This document shows, piece after piece, positions 6,999 to 17,072 of a DNA stretch of 64,000 bases. The translations under genes were made by a program, and so were the position numbers. How positions within the stretch are numbered: the first letter of the stretch is position 1; every line of letters begins with the position of its first letter. Location of the stretch: contig CANNCL010000004.1 in the NCBI GenBank assembly GCA_947503155.1, positions 186,001 through 250,000 on the forward strand. Direction: 5' to 3'. Origin of the DNA: an uncultured Erythrobacter sp. (GTDB taxonomy: Bacteria; Pseudomonadota; Alphaproteobacteria; Sphingomonadales; Sphingomonadaceae). The notes beneath the pieces were generated by a model. It saw only the letters and a program-made list of their open reading frames with translations, was not told the origin of the DNA and did no database searches.

Positions 6999-9740
6999 CT
7001 ATCCAAGCCGCGCCAACGCCCCCTCGATCCGCGCCACTTCTGCGGCGTGATGGGCGTGATCGGATTTGGCTTTCTCCACCGCTTCGGGCTTTGCGCGCTC
7101 AACAAAATTGGCGTTGGACAGCCGCCCTTCCAATGATTTGGCTTCCTTCGCGCTCACGGCCAGCGCTTTTTCCAGCCGCGCCTTTTCCTCGGCAATGTCG
7201 ATGATCCCTTCGAGCGGGACGATAAACACATCTTCGCCCGCGATGATCTGCATCGCTGGGCCGCTGGGCGCTTCGCCCACGGTCACCGGAGTCAGGCGGG
7301 CGATGCGTTCAATCGCGGCGGAGGACCGCTCGATTGTGCTCGCCGCCAGCGCCGAGGCTTTCGGCAGGAACGCAGGCAATTTCGCACCCGGCGGGATGCC
7401 AAGCTCGTTTTTAGCGCTGCGGACATTGGTGGTCAGCTCGATCACCCAATCGATGGCGTCGGTGGCTTCCTTGGAAACCTCAGCGCGCGGGTTGGGCCAA
7501 CTGGCGGTGATCAGGTCGTATTTGCGCGCTGCCCCCTGATGCGCGGCTTGGCTGTGCCACAATTCCTCCGTGATAAACGGCATGAACGGGTGCAGCATGA
7601 CCAGAATTTGATCGAGCGCCCACCCGGCGACCGCGCGGGTTTCCACCGCTGGCGGACTGCCCGCATCGCCAGAAAATATCGGCTTGATCAACTCCAGATA
7701 CCAATCGCAGAACTTGCTCCATGTGAATTGATAGATCGCATTCGACGCCGCGTCGAAACGCAGATCGGCCATCGCTTGCTCGATTTCCGCGCAAACCTGT
7801 TGAACTTCGCCGATAATCCATTGATTGGCGGCTAGGCGCGCGGGCGGGGCCTTAATTGTGGTGGAGGCTCCGATGCCGTTGGATTGGCAGAACCTCGTCG
7901 CATTCCACAATTTGGTGGCGAAATTGCGGTAACCCTCGACGCGCTTTTCATCCATTTTGATGTCGCGGCCTTGGCTTTCCATTGCCGCCATAAAGAACCG
8001 CAAAGCATCCGCGCCATATTGGTCGATCAGACCGAGCGGATCGACGACATTGCCCTTTGACTTCGACATTTTGGAGCCATCGGCGGCGCGCACGAGGCCG
8101 TGCAGATACAGTTTAGGCCAAGGGGCGCGGCCCATATTATACTGACCCATCATCATCATCCGCGCATCCCAGAAAAACAGGATGTCGAAGCCAGAAATGA
8201 GCAGCGAGTTGGGGAAGTGTTTGTCCAGCAGCGGCTGGTTTTCGTCTGGCCAACCCAGCGTGGCGAAGGGCCACAAGGCGGATGAGAACCATGTGTCTAG
8301 GACGTCGCTGTCGCGGGTCAGCGTGATTCCCGCGCCCGCTTGCGCTTGAGCCTCTTCTTCGCTTGCGGCGACAAAGACATTTCCATCGGCGTCAAACCAT
8401 GCCGGAATCCGGTGACCCCACCACAATTGGCGCGAAACGCACCAAGGTTGGATGTTCTCCATCCAGTTGAAGAACGTCTTCTCCCACGTCGCGGGTACAA
8501 TTTCGATCTCGCCGGACTTTACCTGCTCAATCGGTTTTGCAGCCAATTTTTCCGCATCAACATACCACTGATCGGTCAGCCATGGCTCAATCACCACACC
8601 GCCGCGGTCGCCGAATGGCGTTGCAATCTGGCGCGGTTCGGCGTCGTGTTCGACCTCTTCGCCCTTTTTCGTTTTGGCGATGTGAGGGATGAGATATCCA
8701 TCGGCTTTGAGCCGCGCGACCACCGCTTCGCGTGCGCCGTCTTTGCCATCGCGCTTGAACCGGTGCAGCCCGACAAATTCGTCCGGCACCAATCCATCTG
8801 CAACTTGGCAGACATCAGCATTGCCATCGAGCATGTTGAGCATCGCAGCGGGCGTGAACCCAGCACGTTTGCCCACATCAAAATCGTTGAAATCATGTCC
8901 CGGAGTGATCTTCACCGCACCGCTGCCCAATTCTGGGTCGGCGTGTTCGTCAGCCACAATCGGAATGCGGCGGCCTGTAATCGGCAGCACAACTTCTTTG
9001 CCCACGACGCTGGCATAGCGTTCATCCGTAGGGTGCACCGCGACGGCCATGTCGGCCAGCATCGTTTCGGGCCGGGTGGTCGCGACCTCAATGTAATCGC
9101 GGCCATCCGCCAGTGTCACGCCATCCGCCAAAGGATAGCGGAAATGCCAAAAGCCGCCCGCGATTGTTTGTGTTTCGACCTCAAGATCCGAAATCGCGGT
9201 CTTTAATTTCGGGTCCCAGTTCACCAGCCGTTTATCGCGGTAAATCAGACCATCATTATACAGGTCCACGAATGTCTTCAGCACCGCCTTGTCGAAATGC
9301 GGGTCCATCGTGAATTGTTCGCGGGACCAATCCATAGAACAACCCAACCGGCGCAGCTGATTGGTGATCGTCCCGCCGCTTTCGTGTTTCCACTCCCACA
9401 CTTTATCGACAAATTCTTCGCGGCTGTAATTGGTCCGCTTGTCTTGACGGTCTTCCATCTGGCGTTCGACCACCATTTGCGTGGCAATCCCAGCATGATC
9501 GGTGCCGACCACCCACAATGCGTCTTTGCCGCGCATCCGTTCATAACGGATCACAATATCTTGCAATGTGTTGTCGAGCGCGTGGCCGATATGCAGGCTG
9601 CCGGTCACATTGGGCGGCGGGTTCACGATGGTGAACGGCTCTGCATCAGGGCGCTCTGGGCGAAAGCCGCCGGTTTCTTCCCAGTGGGCATACCACCGTT
9701 TTTCAATGTCAGCGGGATCAAATGTGGTGGGAAGGGTCAT
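6999..9740 (-). CDS. valS: Valine--tRNA ligase
   Basis: A 913-residue class Ia aminoacyl-tRNA synthetase that charges tRNA-Val with valine. It shows the HIGH-type signature [14 protein letters not shown] about 45 residues in, KMSKSKGN in the catalytic core, an editing (CP1) domain between them, an anticodon-binding domain with [22 protein letters not shown], and a C-terminal coiled-coil arm ending at LARLG. The frame is open back to 10019 but the extra N-terminal residues are cysteine-rich, unlike the family, and would overlap the divergent permease gene; [16 protein letters not shown] at 9740 is the conserved beginning. An alternative start at 9764 (MARAST) is possible. Confidence 0.96.
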   Translation of the reverse strand: MTLPTTFDPADIEKRWYAHWEETGGFRPERPDAEPFTIVNPPPNVTGSLHIGHALDNTLQDIVIRYERMRGKDALWVVGTDHAGIATQMVVERQMEDRQDKRTNYSREEFVDKVWEWKHESGGTITNQLRRLGCSMDWSREQFTMDPHFDKAVLKTFVDLYNDGLIYRDKRLVNWDPKLKTAISDLEVETQTIAGGFWHFRYPLADGVTLADGRDYIEVATTRPETMLADMAVAVHPTDERYASVVGKEVVLPITGRRIPIVADEHADPELGSGAVKITPGHDFNDFDVGKRAGFTPAAMLNMLDGNADVCQVADGLVPDEFVGLHRFKRDGKDGAREAVVARLKADGYLIPHIAKTKKGEEVEHDAEPRQIATPFGDRGGVVIEPWLTDQWYVDAEKLAAKPIEQVKSGEIEIVPATWEKTFFNWMENIQPWCVSRQLWWGHRIPAWFDADGNVFVAASEEEAQAQAGAGITLTRDSDVLDTWFSSALWPFATLGWPDENQPLLDKHFPNSLLISGFDILFFWDARMMMMGQYNMGRAPWPKLYLHGLVRAADGSKMSKSKGNVVDPLGLIDQYGADALRFFMAAMESQGRDIKMDEKRVEGYRNFATKLWNATRFCQSNGIGASTTIKAPPARLAANQWIIGEVQQVCAEIEQAMADLRFDAASNAIYQFTWSKFCDWYLELIKPIFSGDAGSPPAVETRAVAGWALDQILVMLHPFMPFITEELWHSQAAHQGAARKYDLITASWPNPRAEVSKEATDAIDWVIELTTNVRSAKNELGIPPGAKLPAFLPKASALAASTIERSSAAIERIARLTPVTVGEAPSGPAMQIIAGEDVFIVPLEGIIDIAEEKARLEKALAVSAKEAKSLEGRLSNANFVERAKPEAVEKAKSDHAHHAAEVARIEGALARLG

Positions 9741-9885
9741 TTTAAGTGTGCTCGCTCGCGCCATTTGCCAGGGGCGCCCCCGGCGAAAAAATTCAGACAT
9801 TCCCCATGCCAAGCCATTGGTTGCGGTGCAACAATAGACACACATGACTTGTGGTGAAGCGCAATTGGCCGCATATCTGAAGCCG

Positions 9886-10998
9886 ATGACTGCGGCCGCA
9901 CAATTTACGCTTGAAACCGACGAAGCAGGTGCCGCGACTTTGGCGCTGTCCGGGCCGTATTTGGTTTCGACTATCGGCACAGTTGAACCGCAACTTAGCG
10001 GGCTAACCGAACAGATCACTGAGATCGATCTCAGCGGTGTTGATCAGATCGATACCGTTGGGGCGTGGGTCACATGCCGCCTCGCGATGCATCATTCGGC
10101 CCGTATTTCCGGAGCCAGTCGCCGGGCTCAGCGTTTGCTCGATGCGGTCGAAGGCGCAGGCAATGATGCGGATATCTGTCCGCCGCGTGTGCCAGTGTGG
10201 GAACGCGTGCCCGTCGGTGTGGGCGAGCAAGTTTATGCTGCCAAATCTGGAATTTTCGGCGTCGTGGGGTTCTTTGGTCAGGTGTTGATCGGCTTTGGCA
10301 GTTTAATCCGGCACCCTTCGCGCTTTCCAATGCGCGCACTTGTCCGGCAGATGGAATTGGTCGGTGTGGCGGCTTTGCCGATTATCGGCCTGATGAGTTT
10401 TCTGATCGGGATCGTCATCGCTCAACAAGGCGCGGTGCAATTGTCGCAATTTGGCGCGGAGACGTTGACTGTCAATCTGGTCGGGCGGATCACGCTGCGC
10501 GAATTGGGCGTTTTAATGACGGCAATCATGGTGGCCGGGCGTTCGGGCAGTGCCTTTGCGGCGCAAATCGGTACTATGAAATTGACCGAAGAAGTCGATG
10601 CGATGCGCACGATTGGTATCTCTCCGATTGAAAAATTGGTGATCCCGCGCATCCTCGCCAGCACTTTTATGATGGTCCTACTGGGGTTTTACGCGTCGGT
10701 TGTGGGCATCATTGGCGGCGCGGTAATCGGTCAGGTTTCGCTTGGCATTCCTTTCTTCACGTTCCTGGAACGGATCCAGGAAGTCGTGCCGCTGCATGAT
10801 GTGTGGGTTGGGTTGGTTAAGGCACCCATTTTTGGGCTGATCGTGGCGCTGGCGGGTTGTTATCACGGGATGCAAGTGCAGGGGAATTCAGAAGAAGTGG
10901 GCAAGCGCACGACGATGGCGGTTGTCTCGGCGATCTTTGCGGTGATCGTGCTCGACGCGTTTTTCGCGGTGTTCTTTACCGAAATTGGATGGGGGTGA
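9886..10998 (+). CDS. MlaE-family lipid ABC transporter permease with N-terminal STAS domain
   Basis: A 370-residue inner-membrane permease of an Mla-type phospholipid (or related lipid) transporter. The first ~95 residues form a STAS-like domain ([18 protein letters not shown], then [18 protein letters not shown]), so the function of separate MlaB in E. coli is fused here. The rest is the MlaE domain with about five or six membrane spans and the coupling signature [19 protein letters not shown] chose the ATG at 9886 ([10 protein letters not shown]); the frame extends to an ATG at 9844, and neither has a strong Shine-Dalgarno sequence. It is the first gene of a four-gene operon (permease, ATPase, MCE protein, lipoprotein) and is divergent from valS. 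Confidence 0.9.
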   Translation: MTAAAQFTLETDEAGAATLALSGPYLVSTIGTVEPQLSGLTEQITEIDLSGVDQIDTVGAWVTCRLAMHHSARISGASRRAQRLLDAVEGAGNDADICPPRVPVWERVPVGVGEQVYAAKSGIFGVVGFFGQVLIGFGSLIRHPSRFPMRALVRQMELVGVAALPIIGLMSFLIGIVIAQQGAVQLSQFGAETLTVNLVGRITLRELGVLMTAIMVAGRSGSAFAAQIGTMKLTEEVDAMRTIGISPIEKLVIPRILASTFMMVLLGFYASVVGIIGGAVIGQVSLGIPFFTFLERIQEVVPLHDVWVGLVKAPIFGLIVALAGCYHGMQVQGNSEEVGKRTTMAVVSAIFAVIVLDAFFAVFFTEIGWG

Positions 10999-11002
10999 GC
11001 AC

Positions 11003-11797
11003 ATGGATGATGCGAATGAACACCCCATTGTGGTCGAAGGGCTGGTCAATAAGTTTGGCGATTTTGCGGTCCATGACGGCCTCAACCTAACCGTTAATCG
11101 CGGAGAGATTATCGGCGTGGTCGGGGGATCGGGCACCGGTAAATCTGTTTTGATGCGCTCGATCATAGGGCTGCAATATCCCGATGCGGGGCGGATCAAT
11201 GTGCTGGGTAAAACCATCACCGATATAGACCCCGATCAGAATATCGGCGTTCGGTGCCGCTGGGGCGTTTTGTTTCAGGGCGGCGCGTTGTTTTCGACGC
11301 TGACAGTCGGCGAAAATGTCGAAGTGCCGCTTAAGCAATTCTATCCTGAGATCAGCGACCCACTGCGCAGGGAAATCGCGCGTTATAAAGTGCTGCTGTC
11401 GGGCTTGCCGGAAGAAGCGATTGCGAAATATCCCAGCGAGCTTTCGGGGGGTATGAAGAAGCGAGCCGGTCTGGCGCGGGCTTTGGCTTTGGACCCGGAA
11501 TTGCTGTTTCTGGATGAGCCCACCGCCGGACTGGATCCAATCGGCGCGGCCAAATTTGACCGTCAGACGCGCGAGCTGAAGGAAACTTTGGGTCTCACCG
11601 TGTTCCTGATCACGCATGACCTCGACAGCCTGTATGAGATTTGTGATCGGGTGGCGGTGTTGGCGGATAAACAGGTGATTGCCGTGGGCACGATCCCGGA
11701 ATTGATGGAAATTGGCCATCCTTGGATTGATGAATATTTTGGCGGTCCGCGCGGGCGCGGGGCGTTTTCCGCGCATCAACGCGGCGAGGCCGGGTGA
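11003..11797 (+). CDS. MlaF-family ABC transporter ATP-binding protein
   Basis: A 264-residue cytoplasmic ATPase powering the lipid transporter. It has Walker A GGSGTGKS near residue 43, the ABC signature LSGGMKKRAGLARAL, Walker B LLFLDEPTAGLDP and the switch histidine in FLITHDLDSLYE. The ATG at 11003 is preceded by GGGGGTGAG; the frame could be extended to a TTG at 10985 that overlaps the permease gene, but the ATG is better supported. It begins five bases after the permease stop and lies 60 bases upstream of the MCE gene, so the three are almost certainly co-transcribed. Confidence 0.93.
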   Translation: MDDANEHPIVVEGLVNKFGDFAVHDGLNLTVNRGEIIGVVGGSGTGKSVLMRSIIGLQYPDAGRINVLGKTITDIDPDQNIGVRCRWGVLFQGGALFSTLTVGENVEVPLKQFYPEISDPLRREIARYKVLLSGLPEEAIAKYPSELSGGMKKRAGLARALALDPELLFLDEPTAGLDPIGAAKFDRQTRELKETLGLTVFLITHDLDSLYEICDRVAVLADKQVIAVGTIPELMEIGHPWIDEYFGGPRGRGAFSAHQRGEAG

Positions 11798-11857
11798 ATA
11801 ATGACAAGGCACAAGATCATAGACATGCGCAGCGCAAGGCGTTCATAGGGACACACG

Positions 11858-12805
11858 ATGGAGACGAGAGCAAATCACCTCTGGGTCGGCGCGGTCACGC
11901 TGCTTTTGCTGGCGGCCATGGCGGCGTCTATCATGTGGATCGCCCGGCTGGGGCAGGGCGCGGTCAACGAATATGATATTTTCTATGCGCAGTCGGTTTC
12001 TGGCCTCGGTAAAGGGAGCCAAGTCGCTTATGCGGGTGTGCCGGTTGGCCAGGTAATCGATATTGCCCTGTCGGATGACAATCCTGAATTTGTACGGGTT
12101 CGCATCCGGGTAAGGGATGAGGTTCCGATCCTTGTCGGAACCACCGCGACAATCCAATCGAGCTTTACCGGCGTGTCTACAATCTTGCTGGATGGTGCGC
12201 GCGGCGGTGCGCCTGCGATTACGTGCGAGACGACCGCTTGCCCAGAAGAGCGCCCAGTCATCCCTCCGAAGGATGGCGGGATCAACGCGCTGCTCAACAA
12301 TGCGCCGCTTCTGTTGGAGCGATTGGCGACGTTGACGGAGAACCTCAATATTTTGCTTGGGCCTGAAAATCAGGAGCAACTTTCAGGCATTCTGGAAAAT
12401 TCGAACCGCCTGACCCGCGAATTGGCCGAGGCTGCGCCGCGTTTGGAGGGGACTTTTGCCGAATTGGAAGTGGCCTTGCGAGAGGCTGGTGAGGCGCTGA
12501 ATGCTTTTGAGCAGGTCACCAATTCCACTGATCAAATGATCAATGAAGAAGGGCCGCTGCTTGCCGAAGAGCTGCGCGGAACTTTGCGTTCTGCGAATGA
12601 AGCGGCGGCGGCGCTGGCTGCGACTTTGGAAGACACACGTCCGGCCGCGCGGCAATTGCGCGAATCAACCTTGCCCGCTGCTGAGGCGACTTTGCAGGAT
12701 CTGCGCTCCACCAGCCGTTCTTTGCGCGCGATTACAGAACGGCTTGAGAACCAAGGCGCAGGCGCGCTTATCGGCGGGCAAACGCTGCCGGATTATGAAC
12801 CGTGA
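11858..12805 (+). CDS. MlaD-like MCE-domain lipid-binding protein
   Basis: A 315-residue periplasmic protein anchored by one N-terminal span (about residues 9-29, VGAVTLLLLAAMAASIMW). The MCE domain (about 38-115) contains the typical SVSGLGKGSQVAYAGVPVGQV stretch and FTGVSTILLDG. After a short cysteine pair (CETTACPEE) the C-terminal ~180 residues are Ala/Leu/Glu-rich and helical, longer than E. coli MlaD and closer to the MCE proteins of alphaproteobacterial or plastid-type transporters with helical tails. It would form the hexameric ring that passes lipids across the periplasm. Its TGA overlaps the possible earlier starts of the lipoprotein gene. Confidence 0.9.
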   Translation: METRANHLWVGAVTLLLLAAMAASIMWIARLGQGAVNEYDIFYAQSVSGLGKGSQVAYAGVPVGQVIDIALSDDNPEFVRVRIRVRDEVPILVGTTATIQSSFTGVSTILLDGARGGAPAITCETTACPEERPVIPPKDGGINALLNNAPLLLERLATLTENLNILLGPENQEQLSGILENSNRLTRELAEAAPRLEGTFAELEVALREAGEALNAFEQVTNSTDQMINEEGPLLAEELRGTLRSANEAAAALAATLEDTRPAARQLRESTLPAAEATLQDLRSTSRSLRAITERLENQGAGALIGGQTLPDYEP

Positions 12806-12819
12806 TGAGGACGCCGAAT

Positions 12820-13437
12820 ATGAATTCGATCAAATATGGGCGCGTTCTTTTGGCCGCAGCGACACTCTTTGCGCTGCCGGGCTGCATCAGCGTAGGCGCG
12901 GGCGGGGAACCGCCTGAGAGCCTGCTCACGCTTTCTTCGACCGCCAGCGCGCCTGCGGGGTCTGGCGCGGTAACGGGACCAGAGGGCAGCGCAGGAGCGA
13001 TTGCCGTGCTGACCCCGGAAACCCCGGCGAAGCTTGATGTGCTGCGTATCCCGGTCAATGTGTCGGGCACCGAAGTGGCGTATTTGCAAGAGGCCGTGTG
13101 GATTGAAAAACCCGCGCGATTGTTCCGCCGTTTGCTTGGCGAAACCTTGCGGGTGCGGGGCGGAGCGCTTGTCCTCGACAATGACGACACGCCGACATTG
13201 GCGACGCAGTTCGTGCGCGGGACATTGCTCGATATGACCTATGACGCGCCGAGCAGTTCGGTCGTGGTCCGATATGACGCGATCCGCAGCGATGCGGAAG
13301 GCACCGTGACTTCGCGCCGGTTCGAAGCGCGTGAGGATAATGTCCCAGCGGAGGCGGAATTTGTCGGTCCGGCGATGAACCGCGCCGCAAATGTGGTCGC
13401 GGGCGATGTTGCCGATTGGGTTCTGAGCGCGGACTAA
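12820..13437 (+). CDS. ABC-type transport auxiliary lipoprotein (PqiC/DUF330-like)
   Basis: A 205-residue lipoprotein. The N-terminus MNSIKYGRVLLAAATLFALPGC has a clear lipobox LPGC, so the mature protein would be lipid-anchored at that cysteine. The body (PAKLDVLRIPVNVSGTEVAYL, then WIEKPARLFRRLLGETLR) matches the auxiliary lipoprotein family that accompanies MCE transporters and probably receives or donates lipid at the outer membrane. The ATG at 12820 has GAGG nine bases upstream; earlier in-frame starts at GTG 12802 and ATG 12805 would add six or five residues before the basic n-region. It is the last gene of the mla-type operon and ends four bases from the convergent ATP12 gene. Confidence 0.85.
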   Translation: MNSIKYGRVLLAAATLFALPGCISVGAGGEPPESLLTLSSTASAPAGSGAVTGPEGSAGAIAVLTPETPAKLDVLRIPVNVSGTEVAYLQEAVWIEKPARLFRRLLGETLRVRGGALVLDNDDTPTLATQFVRGTLLDMTYDAPSSSVVVRYDAIRSDAEGTVTSRRFEAREDNVPAEAEFVGPAMNRAANVVAGDVADWVLSAD

Positions 13438-13441
13438 GGCC

Positions 13442-14155
13442 TTAGCTTAGCGCCAGCCGCGTTACCGCGTGGGCGCTGAGGAAGTCGGCCTTTCGCCTAG
13501 CGCGGCGTTCTTCTTCCTCATGATCACGGCCCCACAGGTCCGATTGCCATTCTTCTTCGAGGCACGCGGCTGCCCATAGGGCAATCGCCTCGTCACTTTC
13601 GTCTGTCTCGCTGGCACATAGGCCGATTGTGAGCGACGCGGCGAGGTTTGACATCACCTCCACTCCGGCAAGAACGAAAGGGTTGAGTGCGCTTAGTCGT
13701 CCGCGCAAATGCGCGATGGTTGCCTCGCTTTGCGGGCGGTGCATGATGCCGTTGACCCGCGTCAATGCGATGCCTTCGCGCGCTTCGAAACCCCTTACAA
13801 TCGGCTCCCAAACCTCCTGTTGGCGCGCATAGAGCGCGTCTTCAGGGTCGGCGCGGTAGAGGAGTGTGTCGGTATCGCCATAATCCACCAATTTGGCGGC
13901 CAGCCCGGCTGGATCTGGGGCGACGATGTCGATTGCGTAATCCACCGCATCGCGTTTGGGAAATAGCGAAGCGTCAAGCTCCTCTCCCTGCGCGATCCAT
14001 TCATCCGCCAATTCTTGCGCCAGCGCCTTTGTTGGGACGATCTGAGGCGTGCCCTTGACGGTCTTAATCCCGCGCCCGTCCAGTGTGACCTGCCAGCCGG
14101 GGCCATCGCTTAGTGAGGCTTCTTGAAAACCAACCGCGTCATAGAACCGCTTCAT
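13442..14155 (-). CDS. ATP12-family F1-ATPase assembly chaperone
   Basis: A 237-residue protein of the ATP12 family, which in mitochondria protects the F1 alpha subunit before assembly and is confined to alphaproteobacteria among bacteria. Family segments visible are FYDAVGFQEA at the start, VTLDGRGIKTVKGTPQIVPT, LADEWIAQGEELDASLFP and a helical C-terminal half with WAAACLEEEWQSDLWGRDHE. It is the last gene of a tight leftward operon, three bases after the small membrane protein gene. Nothing in this operon is otherwise linked to ATP synthase, so the arrangement is probably a conserved housekeeping cluster. Confidence 0.92.
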   Translation of the reverse strand: MKRFYDAVGFQEASLSDGPGWQVTLDGRGIKTVKGTPQIVPTKALAQELADEWIAQGEELDASLFPKRDAVDYAIDIVAPDPAGLAAKLVDYGDTDTLLYRADPEDALYARQQEVWEPIVRGFEAREGIALTRVNGIMHRPQSEATIAHLRGRLSALNPFVLAGVEVMSNLAASLTIGLCASETDESDEAIALWAAACLEEEWQSDLWGRDHEEEERRARRKADFLSAHAVTRLALS

Positions 14156-14158
14156 CGC

Positions 14159-14413
14159 TTACGGTTCCCCCATCCGGTCCGGCAACTTGCCATTGCGCGC
14201 CTTAAATTTGCGCGCGAGGAGCGGGGGACCAAAGAAAAATCCGCCCATGCCGATCATGACCATCACGATGCCAGCCGCATAAGGCGCACTGATCGCGTCT
14301 TGCGTGATCGCAATCCCAGCCAGCAACAGGCCGAGTGATGCAAGGCGCAGCAATTGCAGAAGGAAAAATTGCTTCTGCGCGCGTTCGCGTTCTTCGTCAG
14401 TATAGGTGCTCAT
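14159..14413 (-). CDS. Small two-span membrane protein of unknown function
   Basis: An 84-residue protein with a charged N-terminus (TDEERERAQKQ), two hydrophobic segments (about residues 17-36 and 45-64) joined by a short loop, and a basic C-terminus after GPPLLARKFKAR. The layout places both ends in the cytoplasm. I do not recognise a named family. It lies between the HAD phosphatase gene (13 bases) and the ATP12 gene (3 bases), so it is very likely expressed as part of that operon, which supports it being a real gene. Confidence 0.78.
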   Translation of the reverse strand: MSTYTDEERERAQKQFFLLQLLRLASLGLLLAGIAITQDAISAPYAAGIVMVMIGMGGFFFGPPLLARKFKARNGKLPDRMGEP

Positions 14414-14426
14414 AATCAGAAAGCCT

Positions 14427-15101
14427 TCAAATCTTGGCTATTAGTTCTTCGCCCAAATGCGCCACATTGCGCGCGACCATATCGGCCCCGGTGGCCAGCA
14501 ATTCATCGGGTTCATGATAACCCCAAGCGACGCCGATCGCACGCACGCCCGCCGCGCGCGACATCTGCATATCGAAAGTTGTGTCGCCGATCATCACTGT
14601 ATCCGCAGTCTGCGCCCCAGCTTCAAACACTGCGGCCTCCAGCATGGCGGGATGCGGCTTGGATGGGTGACGATCTGCGGTTTGAAGTGAGACGAACATA
14701 TCCATCAATCCGTGCGCGGCCAGCACCGCATTCAGCCCGCGATCCGATTTGCCGGTTGCCACCGCAAGGCTCCACCCGGCACCGTGCAGATCGCGCAGCA
14801 GCTGCGCGATGCCGTCATAAAGCGGTTCGTGCAGCAAACCTTTTTGCCGCCGTTCAAAATAAGCGTTTTTGTAGGCTGCCGTGATGGTCGCAACTTGCTC
14901 TTCAGCCAATCCCGGCGACAATTCGCGGATAGCAACGGGCAAGCTCAGCCCCACAATCCGGCGCACATTATCGCGGCTGGGTGAGGCGACCTTGGCATGC
15001 GCAAATGCCTCTTCCATTGTGTCGCAAATGTCCGCTTGGCCATCTACCAACGTGCCGTCGCAATCGAAGACAGCGAGCCGGCGGCCACTTTCGGCGATCA
15101 T
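14427..15101 (-). CDS. HAD-superfamily hydrolase, phosphoglycolate-phosphatase-like
   Basis: A 224-residue HAD-IA phosphatase. Motif I is FDCDGTLVDG with nucleophile Asp13 and acid/base Asp15; motif II lies in LAVATGKSDRGL; motif III uses the lysine of HPSKPHP; motif IV is MIGDTTFDMQM. A helical cap (about 20-85) follows motif I as in phosphoglycolate phosphatase and related enzymes. The true substrate cannot be assigned. Its start overlaps the stop of the upstream pseudouridine synthase gene by four bases, so translation is coupled. Confidence 0.88.
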   Translation of the reverse strand: MIAESGRRLAVFDCDGTLVDGQADICDTMEEAFAHAKVASPSRDNVRRIVGLSLPVAIRELSPGLAEEQVATITAAYKNAYFERRQKGLLHEPLYDGIAQLLRDLHGAGWSLAVATGKSDRGLNAVLAAHGLMDMFVSLQTADRHPSKPHPAMLEAAVFEAGAQTADTVMIGDTTFDMQMSRAAGVRAIGVAWGYHEPDELLATGADMVARNVAHLGEELIAKI

Positions 15102-16366
15102 CTACGCGGGCCTCTCGGAGCGCCCTTTGACGAGGGCTTTCCTGCTTTTTTCTTGGCCGCTTCCTTGGCTTTTTCCTTAGCTTTGGCGACTTGGTTTGTC
15201 GTACCGGCTGAAATGGTCCGTCCGCGCCGTTCGCCGCGGCGATCCTTGCGATATTGTTTCGCGTGGCGGCGGGCCGCTTGTTTCTTTTCTGCCGGAGTGC
15301 GTTCGGGCGCCTCGTCGCGCACTGGGGAGGCATCGCTTTGCCCTTCCTCAAACCCCAATGCGGCCATGCTGGCAGCGAAATGGTCTGGCAGTTCGGCGGT
15401 TACGTCGAGCTTGCCCCCGCCGGTCCCCCCTGCATCCTTTGCATCAGGCGTCCCGATAATCAGGCGGCGCGCATGGAGATGCATTTTGCGTGAGATGCTG
15501 CCGGTGAGGAACGCATCCTGACCGCCATATTTGCCGTCGCCCACAATCGGATGACCAATGGCCGCCATGTGGACACGCAATTGGTGCGTGCGGCCCGTTA
15601 GCGGCTCTAGCTCGACCCATGCCGCTTTTTGCCCGGCGCGTTCGACGACGCGGTACCGGGTCTTGGCCATCGCGCCACCTTCTTCATCGACATGCATTTT
15701 CTCGCCGCCGGTCCCCGGTTGTTTGGCGAGTGGAGCGTCGATCATCCCTTCGCGCACTTGAGGCACACCGACGACCAATGCCCAATAGACCTTGCGCGCG
15801 CTGCGTCCCGCAAACCGGCGCGAAAAATTCGCCGCGCTGCCGGGGGTGCGGGCAATCAAAAGGACGCCGCTTGTGTCTTTATCGAGCCGGTGGACGAGGC
15901 GCGGGCGGATACCCGGGCGTGTTTCGCCGTCAGGCCCCGTTTCATCCTCGACAAAAGCATCAAGCAAGCCGTCGACATGCTTGGTTGTCTTGCTGCCGCC
16001 TTGGGTGGCGAGGCCGGGAGGTTTGTTCAGCACGATGGCGCTGGGCGTTTCGCGGATTACCATATCGCGCGCTTCAGCAATCTCTTCGGCGCTGAGCTCG
16101 CGGGCTTTCTTAGGCGTTTTGCGCACGACATCCCCGCCCGGCGGCACGCGCAGCACCTGACCTTGTGCGATCCGGTCCTCAGGCTTGGCGCGTTTCCCAT
16201 CGACCCGGATTTGGCCGGTCCGCGCCCAACGAGAGATGGTGGCAAAGCCGATTTGCGGCAAATTGCGTTTAAACCAACGATCGAGCCGCACACCATCATC
16301 ATCTGCTGTAACAGTGAATTGGCGGACTTCTTTGGAAGGGGCATTCAAAGGTGTTTTATCGTTCAT
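15098..16366 (-). CDS. RluA-family 23S rRNA pseudouridine synthase with S4 domain
   Basis: A 422-residue RNA-modifying enzyme. It has an S4 RNA-binding domain (about 17-75, DGVRLDRWFKRNLPQI), then the RluA catalytic domain with HRLDKDTSG, whose Asp162 is the nucleophile, and the later LEPLTGRTHQLRVHMA and GHPIVGDGKYGG segments. This is the RluC/RluD-like architecture. The last ~75 residues form a long lysine/arginine/alanine-rich tail (KKQAARRHAKQYRKDRR and onward), absent from E. coli RluC and probably an unstructured RNA-binding extension. It overlaps crcB upstream and the HAD gene downstream by four bases each. Confidence 0.9.
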   Translation of the reverse strand: MNDKTPLNAPSKEVRQFTVTADDDGVRLDRWFKRNLPQIGFATISRWARTGQIRVDGKRAKPEDRIAQGQVLRVPPGGDVVRKTPKKARELSAEEIAEARDMVIRETPSAIVLNKPPGLATQGGSKTTKHVDGLLDAFVEDETGPDGETRPGIRPRLVHRLDKDTSGVLLIARTPGSAANFSRRFAGRSARKVYWALVVGVPQVREGMIDAPLAKQPGTGGEKMHVDEEGGAMAKTRYRVVERAGQKAAWVELEPLTGRTHQLRVHMAAIGHPIVGDGKYGGQDAFLTGSISRKMHLHARRLIIGTPDAKDAGGTGGGKLDVTAELPDHFAASMAALGFEEGQSDASPVRDEAPERTPAEKKQAARRHAKQYRKDRRGERRGRTISAGTTNQVAKAKEKAKEAAKKKAGKPSSKGAPRGPRR

Positions 16367-16776
16367 GGCGCGCTCTGTATCATAACAAGGCCGATTAACA
16401 GCGCGGCCATTCCCGCGATCATCGACACCGACCCATAGGTAAAGCCCAGCAACAATTGCCCGCGATGAAACAGAGTGACCATTTCCGCGCTAAAAGTGCT
16501 GAACGTCGTAAATCCGCCGAGCAGTCCGACGCCGATCAAGAGTCGGATGGCCTCATTGTTGCCATCAGAGTTCTTGGCCAGCCATCCCATCAACACGCCC
16601 ATGCAAAGGCTGCCCAAGACATTGACCGTCATGGTCGCCCATGGAAATCCGGCGCTGGACCCGGACAGATAATCGACCGCCCGCCCCAATTGATAGCGCA
16701 GCACAGCACCCACCGCGCCGCCAAATGCGACATAGAGCGAGGCCGTCATAGGAGCGGAGGCTGTGCTTGTGGTCAT
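16363..16776 (-). CDS. crcB: Fluoride exporter CrcB/Fluc
   Basis: A 137-residue, four-span dual-topology fluoride channel subunit. Family signatures are GGAVGAVLRYQLGR near the start, WATMTVNVLGSLCMG in the second span and GLLGGFTTFSTFSAE in the third, which carries the Phe-box and the polar track for fluoride. The start could be ATG 16776 or the internal ATG 16749 (MTASLYVAFGG). It is the first gene of the leftward five-gene operon and overlaps the pseudouridine synthase gene by four bases. I looked for a crcB-type fluoride riboswitch upstream (16777-16960) and did not find its conserved core. Confidence 0.92.
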   Translation of the reverse strand: MTTSTASAPMTASLYVAFGGAVGAVLRYQLGRAVDYLSGSSAGFPWATMTVNVLGSLCMGVLMGWLAKNSDGNNEAIRLLIGVGLLGGFTTFSTFSAEMVTLFHRGQLLLGFTYGSVSMIAGMAALLIGLVMIQSAP

Positions 16777-17072
16777 TACAGTGTGTATCCTTGCGCGCGC
16801 TCTTAGCTAGGGTGGCGTGTTCTGCATAGCGTTGCGTGCATGCCACACAGGGCATTGGTTTCGCTTTTGCGTCCATCGCCGGCATTTTTGGCCCGCAACT
16901 GTGTTGCCAAATTGAGTGCCCGGCGCTATGTGCGCCTCAGATTGAGCGTGATTTCGGCCCATTAGGTGGCAGAAACGCGCCGTTCCAGCGTTAATTTTGC
17001 GCGCGTGCCTGCGATTCGCTTCGCCGGGTGTTTGCCGCGTTTGAAACAGTTTGAAACAAGGTTACGTCGTTT

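Noticed and set aside
8340..9206. 288-codon plus-strand frame inside valS
   Set aside because: Antisense shadow; valS is unambiguous on the other strand and this product resembles no family.
6999..10019. Longer valS beginning at 10019
   Set aside because: The extra 93 residues are cysteine-rich, unlike any ValRS N-terminus, and would overlap the divergent permease.
16777..16960. Possible fluoride riboswitch upstream of crcB
   Set aside because: I searched the minus strand for the conserved core and pseudoknot elements and did not see them.
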